The translations under genes and the position numbers were made by a program. From Acanthacorydalis orientalis (Eukaryota; Arthropoda; Insecta; Megaloptera; Corydalidae): a stretch of DNA of 64,000 nucleotides. A model generated the notes under the pieces. The model was not told the DNA's origin and did no database searches. It saw nothing but the letters and a program-made list of their open reading frames with translations. Positions 11,259 to 22,897 of this stretch are shown piece by piece. The stretch covers positions 35,225,439 to 35,289,438 of the forward strand of contig CM068322.1 of assembly GCA_034766995.1 (NCBI GenBank), given 5' to 3'. Every line of letters begins with the position of its first letter. The stretch's first letter is position 1.

Positions 11259-11565
11259 TCTGTCGACAAATGAATTCCTTATTCAGCCGATAAAACATTT
11301 TTTGATCGAAAACGATTACTGACCATCTTTAATTGTTGCTCGACCGCATTTCGATACGAATTCGATCATTCTCGGACGGAAAAGGAGGTATAAGCAAATT
11401 CCAAAAAAGAATTCGTCTAGAAAGTGAATCCAGCGATAGGATCAGAACTGTATTGTGACACTAAAGTGTTAATTGAATATTAATAAACTGACTGCTTCCA
11501 TTGTTTGTTATCAAGTTTGCATCTGAACGATTTCATCGATTTTCTGTTACGACATCCACACAATT
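11259..11565. repeat. diverged duplicated segment, copy 2
   Basis: Partner of 10020-10345, in the same orientation about 1.2 kb away. See that entry for shared blocks. Confidence 0.7.
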
Positions 11566-12584
11566 TTCGAACGATATCTCGATTCAACTGCGTTTCCATA
11601 CGGAACCGACACAAAATCCAACCAGAATGATCACTTCGTAAATGTTTAATGTTAACAACCTGTGTCGCTCGCGTGTATCGACCTCATAATACAATTTCCA
11701 CATATTATTTGTTTGTGTACCGACCGCACCAATTATTATTAGTCCCGCAGTAATGTGGCCCGTTTTTACGAGTCTGCAATGTTGAAAACCATAACGAGAA
11801 CAGTAATAAAAACGATCGGCCATAAATAATAAACGGGATAATATTCGTTTACAGGAAAACGTTGGTTTAGCGCTGTCGATTGAATCGATAGAGAGGCATG
11901 TGTGTGTGTGTTTAGTTCTTCTGTAAAAAAAAACACGGCACGGCGCGCTGTCTGATTAATGGAACTGTTTGTATCACTTTTCGTTATTTAATAAATTTAC
12001 TGGTTATTTATTTGGTGCAGGAATTGATTCTGTGACTTTAAATTGAATCAGGCTTAATGTTGATGTTTTTTTTAATAATCGTTTATTGAACGTTTCTGAT
12101 CTTGAAATTATTTTGTAGTTTATGGGATAAAAATACGATTTGATTTTTGAAAAATGCATAAAGAAGCACGTTCAAGATAAAAGAAATGATTTGTTCACAA
12201 GTGAATCGTTTTTCGCTTCACTGGCCACATAAAAATCCGATCAGAAAAATTTTAACGGTTTTGGATAAAATAAAGTCAGTGATTCGCATTCTTAGGTTGT
12301 TTCAAGTATGTACGAAAGATTTTACGGATATAGCTGTCCCTTATCTAGAGATACGTGGGTCTAAAGAAATCCAGACACACATTCCCCTTTATTTCTGATA
12401 AATTTTGCATAAAGTTGTGATCTTTTGTGAGGTACATAGAAAACGTGTTGGAATAATCTTAAAATCGGCGATGCTATAACAGATGTCTAATACTGATATA
12501 GTTCATTAATTTGATTTTTTATAGAACAAACTGTAACATAAATGTCCTTCTTCAAGTAGATTAGATTCTAATTCATATCGAAAT
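11566..12584. other. intronic non-coding stretch
   Basis: No gene or clear repeat. A short (TG)n lies near 11899-11912. Confidence 0.5.
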
Positions 12585-12755
12585 ATTAGGCGTGCAAATT
12601 ATAATTCGATTCGTTCAAATTGAACAGATCATAACTCTGTTCCAAATTCAAAAAATCTCCCTTCATCACTTTAAGATTCTCGAGTGCACGACCTTGACAT
12701 TTAAAAACATTGTATGTCTCGACCATGCGGATGGCATAACCTAACAAAACAAACT
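12585..12755 (+). mobile_element. Mar-A 5' end fragment (copy 2)
   Basis: Begins TTAGGCGTGCAAATTATAAT and keeps the non-coding leader (CATAACTCTGTTCCAAATT, then GGATGGCATAACCTAACAAAAC), but ends before the helix-turn-helix start codon. Only the terminal 170 bp survive. Confidence 0.75.
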
Positions 12756-13038
12756 TTGATCCAACCCATTCTTGCTCTTTCTATCTAGATGCTCTTTCTT
12801 TCTATCTTCGTGATCATCACCCTCCAGGAATATAATAGATGTATACAAATATGCAAATGAACAAATTACAGAATAAGTGACGAGACTTCCTTGCGCTGTT
12901 GAAAGCCAAAATATAATTGCATTCATAATGAAATCATACGTTCGGCATCCGAAAACTATGATCATTCTTCAAAATCATAAATCGTCTCAACTCAATCTAA
13001 GTTCAATGTCTAATTAGGATTATAAAAAAAAATTCTTG

Positions 13039-13042
<4 letters not shown>

Positions 13043-13076
<34 letters not shown>
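13043..13076. repeat. (TA)n microsatellite
   Basis: Uninterrupted TA run inside intron 1, about 100 bp downstream of the donor site. Confidence 0.95.
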
Positions 13077-13080
<4 letters not shown>

Positions 13081-13176
13081 AAGGGTTGAATCTCATCAAA
13101 GTTTCATCTACACTCCTGAATTCATCGACTCTTCAGCCCAATCACACATTACACGAGAATATAAGAGACACCGTAC

Positions 13177-13372
13177 CTTTCACCTCCTGTGCGCCGACGA
13201 CCGCATGATCTAGATTTTTATCCGGCGACACCCACTGCAGTGTACTCGACGTGACAATCTGATCATACTGGGAATTGATGCCGACGCTACTCTCGGCGTC
13301 GACCACCGGCGTCGTCGATAACGTGAAGACGACGACGAGCGCCGCGAACAGAACGGCTGTACTGCGGCCCAT
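13177..13372 (-). CDS. uzip: protein unzipped-like, coding exon 1 (residues 1-65)
   Basis: Encodes the N-terminus of the 494-residue protein. The start MGRSTAVLF is chosen because an in-frame upstream ATG (13426) lies beyond the splice acceptor at 13386. Residues 6-21 form a hydrophobic signal core with a likely cleavage after VDA (residue 26). The mature protein begins ESSVGINSQ and carries TSSTLQWV (41-48) and LDHAVVGAQ (54-62), the start of the first DM9-like unit, which is completed by exon 2. The exon ends AAAG|GTACGG, phase 1, and joins exon 2 as K-V-E. A signal peptide here and a hydrophobic tail in exon 2 point to the cell surface. The call is stronger for a secreted or GPI-type DM9 protein than for the exact name Unzipped. 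Confidence 0.8.
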
Positions 13373-13385
13373 GTTCGTGCGGAAT
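13373..13385 (-). other. 5' UTR portion of coding exon 1
   Basis: On the minus strand a strong acceptor (CTCTCCTGTTTGCAG, ending at 13386) precedes ATTCCGCACGAAC and then ATG. Only 13 nt of leader lie in this exon, so at least one non-coding leader exon should lie at higher coordinates. Confidence 0.7.
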
Positions 13386-14411
13386 CTGCAAACAGGAGAG
13401 AGAAAAAAATACAATATACAATACATGTACGTACAAGTCGATGGAATCGTTTGGTATTAGTGTTCGATGTGTGTGTGTGTGTACTGTTAGGCATTGCCGA
13501 TGGCCGAACGGATTGATTTATTGTCGGAGATCGTCACGGTACGGTGGATTTTGAAAATGTCCACTGGACGGGGCAGATCAGTCCACTACAATCGATTGTG
13601 TATGCTTGATTGACGGCGAGATTTGTTTCTCTGTTTTTCTGATACGATTTTGTAAACACGCAATCGCGTACATACAGGATGTTCCGAACAAGGGACGTGG
13701 TGTTTGTGTAACGTACCGACGAAATTTCGTTCTTGTCATTCATTCGAGTTATCTTTTACATACAGGGTTTTCCGATAAGGGAGCCAGGTTTCTTAATTCG
13801 AAATAAAGACTTATTGTTCTAGTATAGTAATCGAAATGCCCAACGCGGTGAATAGTCTGCAGGCTTCAGTTCTTGTGTCAATCGAACCTTATAAGCATTC
13901 AACAGTAAATCCCTATGCAAAATACACCACGTATTGTTGTGAACGTCGTGGAATTCACATTCCTCCCTCTTTCGATAAATCCTTTCATGAACCAAGTCAA
14001 TATTTTCTTCAGAACGAGCACTACGAGCATGTGATGGTGTTTCACAAAAATGTTACCAAGTCTCACTGCAGCTGAACAATTTGACTGAAAATTTCACTTC
14101 TATTTATAAAAAAAATGTATAAAAATAAATTTAATACTTTTCCGAGACCTGACAGTCGATGTTAAAGAATCGAGAAATTATTTTCTTACTTTTTTATCCT
14201 ATATCACCACATAAATTACGAAGAAATTCAAATATGTAACGATATTTATTTGGAAAACGTGTAGTGCTTGCACGGTTTAACCTGCCTGCCCTACAAACCA
14301 TTTATGTATTTTGATATGATTTAAAATTTAAGATATCTGAAGAAGTTGGTGTTGGAATTTGTTTTAGAAAGAATGTTGTCAGTATTAAACATCTATTATA
14401 GTATCTACTGA
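13386..14411. other. non-coding stretch upstream of the gene
   Basis: No supported gene. Two similar 25-bp segments, ACATACAGGATGTTCCGA near 13671 and ACATACAGGGTTTTCCGA near 13759, form a close direct repeat. A short (GT)n lies near 13470-13482. Confidence 0.5.
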
Positions 14412-14840
14412 TGAATTCGTCTTTTTATCACATAAACTATAAAAGCATTTTCAGATCAAAAACGTTCAATAATTTATTATGATGATTTTTTTTATTATGA
14501 CTGATTCCATTTAAAAGGCACAGAATAAATGCTTAATCCCAATAAATAAATTCATTAAAAATCGAAAAGAGATAGAAATGAATTCGTGTTTTTATTCCAA
14601 TAACTATAAAAGTATTTGCTCATCAAAAACGTTCAATAAATGATTATTGAAAATTGAAAAACACATTAACATTATGACTGACTCAATTTAAAAGGTACAA
14701 AGGGCATCAATTATTAATCCTAATAAATAAATTCATTAAAAATCGAAAAGAGATAGACCGAATTCACTTTCTTCGCAAATGGATTATTTATTTTTTCATC
14801 CCACAAACTGTAAAATAAATCTGATATATAGATTTTTCTA
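14412..14840. repeat. tandem repeat, about 167-180 bp unit, 2.5 copies
   Basis: Units start at GAATTC near 14413, 14580 and 14760. Shared blocks are AACTATAAAAG, ATCAAAAACGTTCAATAA, ATTATGACTGA, TTTAAAAGG and AATAAATAAATTCATTAAAA followed by ATCGAAAAGAGATAGA. The third unit is partial. No coding frame spans the units. Confidence 0.85.
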
Positions 14841-16388
14841 TACTTAGCCGCTCGGGTTTCTGACCTGAACTCTGACATATTCGGTTGTGAGAAAATCAAC
14901 AATTTATGTCCACTTGTGGGAAAAAAAATCATTGTTTTTAATCATCCTAAACGGATTTACGTCCTTCAGCCATATACACTCAATAACAGTTCAATTGTCT
15001 ACACACCCTCGAACACCAAATAACTGACCGACCGACCATAAAACTTTAAATTTAAAAACATCTCCCTGATGACTCGAGCACTTAATCGATCTCCATGTAA
15101 TTCAATCGACTGTTTTACATTTTCGAATCCCCATTAGTACCTAAATCGACAGAGACACCACCGCGTAGCTTCATCGAACACTTTTCCTGTCGATTATTAC
15201 AACAATCTGCCTTACATCAGAACATAATTCAATAAAACGGCGTTCGATCGTCTTACGGCGAGCGCGAAACCGCGCTTCGGAAAACGTACAACCGGTTCGA
15301 TTAGTTCGAAACGTTTCGACAATATCTTGACATAAACGAACACTCTCGACTTAATTGAAAAAAAAAGTACGTCCGAAAATGTATTTAATAAGTTAACGAG
15401 TCCGCGACGAGTGCCTTTACTGTTAATTATTTCAAACGAAAACAAATACACGTGAGGGTCAACGATTCGTTTAGCCTTTCACTTGAAAAAAGAGAAACAC
15501 ACTCGCAGCCGATTTTACTTTCAAAACGCCGACTGGCGTTATTTCATTGTACGGTTACGTGCGAACGTGGACCCAAAAAATTCATCGGACACACATAACA
15601 TGCTAATCGATTAATCAGGCCGGTGCCGAACTTCGATTCGATCGAATCAATAATCATGTCTGTTTCGCTTTAAAACACTTTGGCCGTTTCTTGTCAGAAG
15701 TCGCACGGAAAAGCACACAACGAAAGAGAGAATAATACAGATTTAGAATTCTTTAACTTCCTTAGTGTTTTTTTTTTTAAAAAAACGGTTTAAGAGTCTG
15801 TCTGTCTGTTAATAAACTTTCATTTATAATAATTAAATTGACATGTCGTCGCCGAGTGGCTGTTAACCTTTCAAGTCGTTAATTTGTTTAAATTTGGAAC
15901 AACCTCTAAGTCACTGTGTCTATTAAAATCGACACACTCGCTTTCTTATTGTATACATTTGTGAATGAAAACACTGTGCTTTTTTATGGGGGAAAAGAAA
16001 AACTACCACCACATTCATCGAGATAGTAGTCGAAAATAGTTCAAGTTTAACAAATCAGTACAAGATTAAACTGTAATTAGATGTTTTTTTATATATTTTT
16101 ATATCCTTGTCCTGGCCAAATTGTCCTACAATAACTAATTCCTGTATTTCTGACTTTCATGGTATTCAATTCTTGTGTCGAATGAATCTTACACGGTGAA
16201 AAATGTATCTTTCTTTAAAATACTCCGTGCAGTGCGACGAGAAAGTCTTGAATTTCAGTACAGTTTCTCTGATGGAAATGGTCAGTGTTTCGGTCACACT
16301 TGACATGTTTTTCCTCATCGTTTTCGAAGAAAGGACCAGCGACAGATCCGAACCAAATACCGCGTCACGTTGTCACTCCGTGTGCCAA
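14841..16388. other. non-coding stretch
   Basis: AT-rich, without a supported gene or repeat. Frames of 70 to 85 codons occur but look like chance. Confidence 0.5.
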
Positions 16389-16556
16389 AAACGTCATGTA
16401 TTTTTTTTGGATAACGGATTTTTAGTTATCCGGAAAGATCAGAAAAGTTATAGAAAATAACGGGTGGATGTTTTGAGGATTGAAATGTATTCCGTGTTTC
16501 TGTACATAAACATTCGTTTTGTATAAAAAAAAAACACCGAATTTGATGTTATAGAT
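16389..16556 (+). mobile_element. Mar-A 3' end fragment (copy 3)
   Basis: Reads HVFFLDNGF then the family's C-terminal tail, in plus orientation, followed by the 3' leader (GGATTGAAATGTATTCCGTG) and a decayed terminus. The N-terminal part is missing. Confidence 0.7.
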
Positions 16557-17098
16557 GAAATGTACATCAACAATCCTCACACCGATCAGGAATTGAATCA
16601 ATTAGCAATTGAAGAAATATTGTTTTTGCACGAATCGTAATTGAAAAACGAACTGCTACACAAACCGTCATTTCGTGAATTCAATCAATGCCGGATATGT
16701 GCAAAGAAATCAGTTTACAATCGAGCACGACTGACCTTTTTAGATTTATGTCGCGCGTTCGAGGATGAGGAAAAAAAAACGATTTTGTCGCCGCGGCGCC
16801 GCACAAACGCGCTCGGCGACACGACATTCTCATCTACCGTGTTTGACAGTTATTCATGTACGGCGAAACCGCACAAAAACGTTTGTACAACTGTATGATT
16901 CATCTTAATCAACAGAACGAGTGACGATTGTAAGAGATTACGCTGTAATAAAAGAACATTTCTCGTGAAAGATTTCGAGTAATACACGTCTCATCATTAT
17001 TCATCCGTGTATGATTAAAGAATGTTATCAGGAATAGGTGTGACAGTTTAGAATTCTTGAAAAAAAAAACGTTATTTATCTATATATGTATGTGTGTG

Positions 17099-17106
<8 letters not shown>
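16557..17106. other. non-coding stretch
   Basis: No supported gene. Confidence 0.5.

Positions 17107-17148
<42 letters not shown>
17107..17148. repeat. (TA)n microsatellite
   Basis: Uninterrupted TA run that ends three bases before the first unit of the adjacent 200-bp tandem repeat. Confidence 0.95.
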
Positions 17149-17150
<2 letters not shown>

Positions 17151-17152
<2 letters not shown>

Positions 17153-17610
17153 TAATCAAGAAAAAAGCAGAATTTATGCATGGAAATTGAAAGAAGTTAT
17201 AGATAAAGATCTATTTGGCTTGATGGTTAAATACAGTTTAGAAATGAATTGAAATTTCAAAAACGGTGTCGAATTTAATAAATCGAAAGATGTGAAGGTG
17301 TAAACATTTCTCATAATCGCCCTTTAATTGATTTATTGCCCAGTTATTAAGTTAATGTTCAAGAAAAAAGCAGGATTTGTGCATGGAAATTGAAACAAGT
17401 TATAGATAAATATCTGTTTGGCTTGATGGCTAAATACAGTTTAGAAATGAATTGAAATCTCAAAAACGGTGTCGAATTTTGTAAATCGAAAGACGTGAAG
17501 GTGTAAAAATTTCTCACAATCGCCGTTAAATCGATTTATTGTCCAGTTATCAATATTCAAGAAAAAGGCAGGATTTGTGCATGGAAATTGAAGTGGCTGT
17601 AAATACGGAT
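17151..17610. repeat. tandem repeat, about 200-bp unit, 2.3 copies
   Basis: TCAAGAAAAAAGCAGGATTT with TGCATGGAAATTGAA begins units at 17156, 17359 and 17557 (periods 203 and 198). The first two units share nearly all their sequence, including CTTGATGG, AATACAGTTTAGAAATGAAT and AAAACGGTGTCGAATTT. The third unit stops after about 55 bp. Confidence 0.9.
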
Positions 17611-20099
17611 CTGCATTCTTATTTACCTCTGTGGGTATCAAAACACACACACTTGAAAAATGAATTTAAGATCTGAGAAACGGTAAAAATCTATTGTTCA
17701 TAATCTTGTGATCTGTTCGTTAAAAATTTAATTAAAAATTTTTTCTCAGACTTTCGTTTTAATCAATTGCGGTGTTTATGGAATATTATTTGTATATTTT
17801 TCAATCTATATTAAAGCATATACAGCGTTTAAACAGTAAACTTGTAGAAATAAAAAATCGGAACCAAATATCTATCTATCTATCTATCGGAAATCAGTTT
17901 GATAACATTTTCGTCTTTAATTTGTTGCAAGATATTTCATCTACGACAAAGTTAAAATAAATCTGACTAATAGATTTATGTAAATGAAAGTAAATCGATG
18001 TTTTCACTAGTGTCAATTTGCATTTTCCACCGAGACAAGGAAATGCGTTCGGTTCTATTGATTTTGACTTTCACAAACACCAGCGTTATTCGAATATAAA
18101 AAATCGAATGTGGACCAGTTTCGTAATTCGAAAATGAAAGAAATTCTAAGCCTCATTTCCAATCTTCCGAGTTTGTTTATTTTAAAAAAATTGAAGTATT
18201 TCGTTACAGTCTTCATATCGAAATACCATTTTCATTAAGCATAGTTTCTAGAATAATCCTGATTAGGATAAAGCATTGTTGAAATTTTCTGTATAAAAAC
18301 GGTTACATCTACCATGTTAGTTTCAGATTTAATTGCAATCTAACTGATTGTCTTGCATGCAGGTATTGTTTCACTTTTTAGCTTTCAATTCGCGTTCGGT
18401 TTCGTGTTAATCTCAATTCCAACCCACTCATATCTAAAATCTAATTAAATATCTCGTTTAACAAACGTATCACGATCTCAAACACTACAAAAAGAATTCA
18501 CTTGAATTTTCAAACAGGTACTGATTGTCTAATGAGATCAGCAGTGAGCAACTTGATAAAAAAGAGTTTGAAATTTGAACAAAAAACCCTATCTGAATAG
18601 AAAAACAAAAAAAAATCATGTTTGATTGTCAGTGATTCGATTTTAAAAAAATGATACTCGTTTATAATTAATAACCGTTTAATGAAGACAACTAACTGTA
18701 TTTCCTAAGCTGCAAATAAAAATAAATGTTATCTGTCGCATATCAGTTTATTATTGAATTTTATTGAGTACTAGCAAATTGAAAATTGATACAATAGTTT
18801 CTGGCCACTGTAGCTCTAAACACACTTTCACAAATCAATCTTCTGTTCGAGCACAGTTCATAAAATTATTCAGCTTTTCTCACAAGTTGAAAAACACATA
18901 AATCGAAACTTAATTAGTTTATTTACAAGAGAAAATCAAGATACGCCCAACAGTTTTTCATACTTGTAATATGAGCAGTATATGAGGGAAGATATTGATG
19001 CAAATTTCGTTGAAATCTAATTTAAAATAATTAGTCCATTAAGTACCGGAAAAAAATCATTTTATGTAAGGAACAGTCATAGAAATTATCAGAAATTTCA
19101 TGATTGTTCGAGAAAAATATTTACTTGTTCGACTTTACAATTAATTTCAATATCAGGCTCTTATTTTTTTATAAACCTTGGATGTTTAACACACCTCGGT
19201 TCTAAATTAAAAATTGTGCACACAGGCGAATCTCGTTTAACTCCGTTTCGATAGAACCCTCAATGATTTCACAAACCCCTAAAAATTAAATAAGAACAGA
19301 TTTGAATGCTGTTTGTATTTTTTCAAAAAATATCCGTGCAGAGGAATTCAATTCTATTTTCAAGTGTGTTTTGGAATTAATTAATGTTATATCGGAAATT
19401 CTATGTAAAAACTTTTCTTATTTATAAATTGAATATTTATTACTTCATTTATTAAATTACTTATTCGAAGATTCTTCGAAGCGCATCGACGAAGATAACT
19501 AACATGTATTTCCTAATCTCACTCATAGAAAAAAAAATGCACGCAGTTGATAAATAAATCAGGTTCAAGTTTTGTTTATTTTCGGAGAGACAATTCGATA
19601 GGGAAAATCTCACGATTTCAAGTCTGTTAGTCCGCTTATAATCAGTGAACATTCAATCATTATGTCCGATTGATTTTTTTTATAATTTCTGTTCATTTTC
19701 AGTGTTTTAAACGATATGAAAAAAGACAACATAGAATGTGTAGAGACAGTGGAGATCTTTCGTGTATTATGGAGTGTTTTTTTTATTGTTGACTGTTTCT
19801 AAGAAAAATTATTTAAAAGTAAAAAATAAATAAATTAAAAAAAAACTCACATTACTTGTCAGTAAAAGTAAAATGTTTTTTTATGTAAAGATATTTCAAA
19901 ATCCACTCGTACGGTCACAAAACTGTTTCGAAATCACAAAAATATATTCAAATATACTCTGAAAACTCACATGGGTTCTATTCTATACAGATGAATAGAA
20001 AAACAACAACAACAACAAAATAATAACCAGATATCTGGAATCACTTGCACGCGTGCACACAATCCAAGAACGACTGTTGTGTCGATTGTTTATGAAAAT
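17611..20099. other. AT-rich non-coding stretch
   Basis: No gene, RNA or clear repeat. A (TATC)n run lies near 17871-17886 and an (AAC)n run near 20004-20018. Confidence 0.55.
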
Positions 20100-20720
20100 A
20101 ATCGCGAACTGATGACACCTGACCGGTCAGCAATCGACTCGGACGCACTGAGAACACAACACTGACTGACTGACTGGACTGTCGATGACTACATTCTTGT
20201 AGTGCGATACGAATGTGCGAGGCGCACGCTGGACGATTCCGTTTTATTGTGTGCGCGGCGAAGAGAAATATGTACGGAGTAGTACTCTCTGCTGGATCCG
20301 TCGCAGTGTGAGTGAGTTTGTACGATTGCGAACAAGCGCTACACCACTCGCAGCTGTGTGTCTGGAGCGAATGACGTAAGGTCGGTCACAAAACCATAGC
20401 ACACAAGAACGATACCACCACCACCGCTTGTACAGACGTTGCCACCGCCACCACTGCGCCTACTCCGGTCCGTCTGCGCCGCTTCGAAACTTCCTCTTGC
20501 TCCTCCGCCGACTACACAACGCGCCACTCGTTCGATTCGCGAACACGCTTTGGTGCAACACTGTCTGTAGTGGCAGCACTGCGGCATTACACACATAACA
20601 CGGCCGCACACTAACACACACTCTTTTAAAAATCGTCGGATTGGAAGCCAAAATTGCTTTTAAATCGACTTGAAAATCCACATCCGACGACTGTTACTCG
20701 AACGGAAAACTCTTTTAAGA
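20100..20720 (-). promoter_or_regulatory. candidate CpG-rich promoter or leader region
   Basis: Composition shifts to GC- and CpG-rich DNA in an AT-rich neighbourhood, upstream of the minus-strand gene. On the minus strand, CAGTCAGTCAGTCAGTG near 20155-20175 offers initiator-like TCAGT motifs. No TATA box or strong donor is obvious. Frames of 92 and 73 codons here look like composition artefacts. This is inference from base composition and position only. Confidence 0.25.
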
Positions 20721-21599
20721 CAATCACACAGTCAAATCCCAGTTAAGCCAGTTCTCATGTACATAAAAAAATATCTGCATCTCAACGCTCCGGGAATGAT
20801 AACGCGTTGCCATCGTAACACCCATAAGCAACAATCAACGATTTATTGAACGTTTTTTTTTTTGATCGGAGACACATGTTTGTCATCGCTCGAATGAAAA
20901 AACTCGTTCGCGAGAACAGAAATATTTAGCGACCTGTGCAAAAAAAAAATCAACTGAAACCCGTATCAACACATACTGCGTACAAAGCCTACTCGCGTGG
21001 GTGTTGTGTAGAAACAATAAAAGCGTACTAGCGTTTTGTCACAGCGGGCCTTGAAAATCATCAGCATTGTTTAGTAACAAAGATGTTTGTCGGTTACCTA
21101 GCAACCGTACGATAACAGTTGACACGTTAACAACACTTCAGTCAATAACAGTCTTGATAAATTGTCGGGCAGCGAGCAGATAAGAAGTGTGGCAGACACG
21201 ATGGAAAATATTTGCAAGTCGACAGACTTGTGTATTTTTCTGATCACGGCATCGATTCGCGCATACGTTTTCACAAATTAATTGTTTTTTCGTCCATTTT
21301 TGATTCGAATTATGATAAACAAAAATCCTCGTGTCTATTTAGACGACGTCTTGAACATGTTACGAGGGAAATCTCTTGAATCGTTTATTATCTCAGGCCG
21401 GTTTGAACGGTAACTCGGTTCGTGCACTCGCTGACGGAGAGGAGGTCACCTGTGTACGTTTTCATATAGTGCCATTCCTTTTAGTGACACGTGAAGTTGC
21501 TAATCATTCCGCTGTTGATTCTTCGTTCGACAGTTGTTTCAGCGCAAGAGTTTCGTGCGAAAATGCAGAATCGATAAAATCGGAATTCGAGGTGTGATC
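20721..21599. other. non-coding stretch
   Basis: Nothing recognised. Confidence 0.5.
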
Positions 21600-21875
21600 C
21601 GGTTCTTTTTTTTAAAGAGAGAAGAGCGCAGGAAATCCATGAGAGGATATTTGCTACATTGGGGGTCGATCTTGTCTTTTTTATGAAATCGTTCGACTTT
21701 GTGTGAATGAGTAGAACGAGAATCGAAGATGCACCATGCTCGGGAGATCCGGGAACAGCTGCTACGCTAGAAATCGTCGATACAGTCCACGGTGTGGTTT
21801 TGTCCCATCGACGAACGAAAATGAACGAGATGGCAGAGGACATGGACATCCCAACGGCATTTCATTCTGCATAAT
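21600..21875 (+). mobile_element. Mar-C mariner helix-turn-helix relic
   Basis: Plus-strand frame: AQEIHERIFATLGVDLV, an in-frame TGA, then RIEDAPCSGDPGTAATLEIV and MNEMAEDMDIPTA. This matches the two helix-turn-helix segments of a mariner transposase (EIHEDMVATLG type, then IEDxPRSGRP). The catalytic domain is missing, so the copy is dead. Confidence 0.7.
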
Positions 21876-22857
21876 GATTGTACATGAATAAAGTTTCTGC
21901 AAAATGGGTGCCACGTTTGCTCACTGCAAGCGGATTTCAACTTTCATTATCTTTTTTATACCTCAGTTTCATACATCATGTATACGATTTTCACCAAAAA
22001 ATGTATTTTTTCCCGAATAATGTCGTGAATCGCCGAATCTAACAGGAAAAAAAACATCTGACCGCCGCATCTCACGGAAAGGACCGCGAAAGGGTTAACC
22101 GACTGGAATAAAATGAATGAACGAGAGAGGATATGATAGAAACATACGCCTTACTGCGACGGATAAAAAAAAAGAATGGTGTACGTACTGGTCAGATGGC
22201 ATTCTTTCGACGGTTGTAAAAATCAATAACGCGCGTTCACTGAATATGCATGTGCGGATATGAAACGAGACCGTTGGCGGCTGCCGGTGGTTGGTTGTGC
22301 TGTCAGTCGTAATAGAAGTGCAGGTGCATGGAATTGCATTTGCTGTGACGATTTTTCTTCTTATCGGCTTCGTACGCGTTTTGTCAACATTCGAAAGGTA
22401 TGCGACGACGTTGTTGTTTACACTTCGACTGCGACTTAGTGTTTGACTTCTATGCAGAGATGGATAGAGCGTGCGTTTGTCGCGTTTGTTTTGTATTTGA
22501 TATAACATTTAAACTAACTAACTCGCTCACTCACCCACTCACTCTCTCTCTTTATATTTAATTACATAGATATGATTGAGAACACGTTCGGCCGCAAATA
22601 TTTATACACAAATAAATCATAGAATAAATAATAAACATACAGCAATCTAAACGTAAATTAGATTAGAGTACAGTTCTGACATAGTGTGTAAGGGAACTCA
22701 CTTTCGAGAAACACACCGCGAAAACACGAGAGGATTTTCTTGATCGAAGATGATCAGCAATCATTTATTGAACATTTTCGGTCAGAACACACTTCTGTTT
22801 GTGACATGAAGAGAGCTTTTATCAGATGTACTAACTAACTCGGTTCGTTCGTTTGTT

Positions 22858-22897
<40 letters not shown>

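Larger units (their letters stand above)
7761..13176 (-). other. intron 1 of the unzipped-like gene
   Basis: On the minus strand the donor reads AAAG|GTACGG at 13176 and the acceptor ends TTTTACAG at 7761. Both are canonical, and the joined phase (1 to 1) keeps the frame. The intron carries passenger DNA: an antisense AMACR pseudo-exon, a foldback, two Mar-A relics, a diverged duplicated segment and a (TA)n tract. No independent working gene is visible in it. Confidence 0.85.

Noticed and set aside
13142..13426. Single-exon reading of the N-terminal ORF
   Set aside because: It runs past the donor into the intron and starts upstream of a strong splice acceptor. The spliced model is better.
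20339..20681. Gly/Arg-rich minus-strand frames in the CpG-rich patch
   Set aside because: A composition effect in GC-rich DNA. No domain or splice evidence supports a coding exon.
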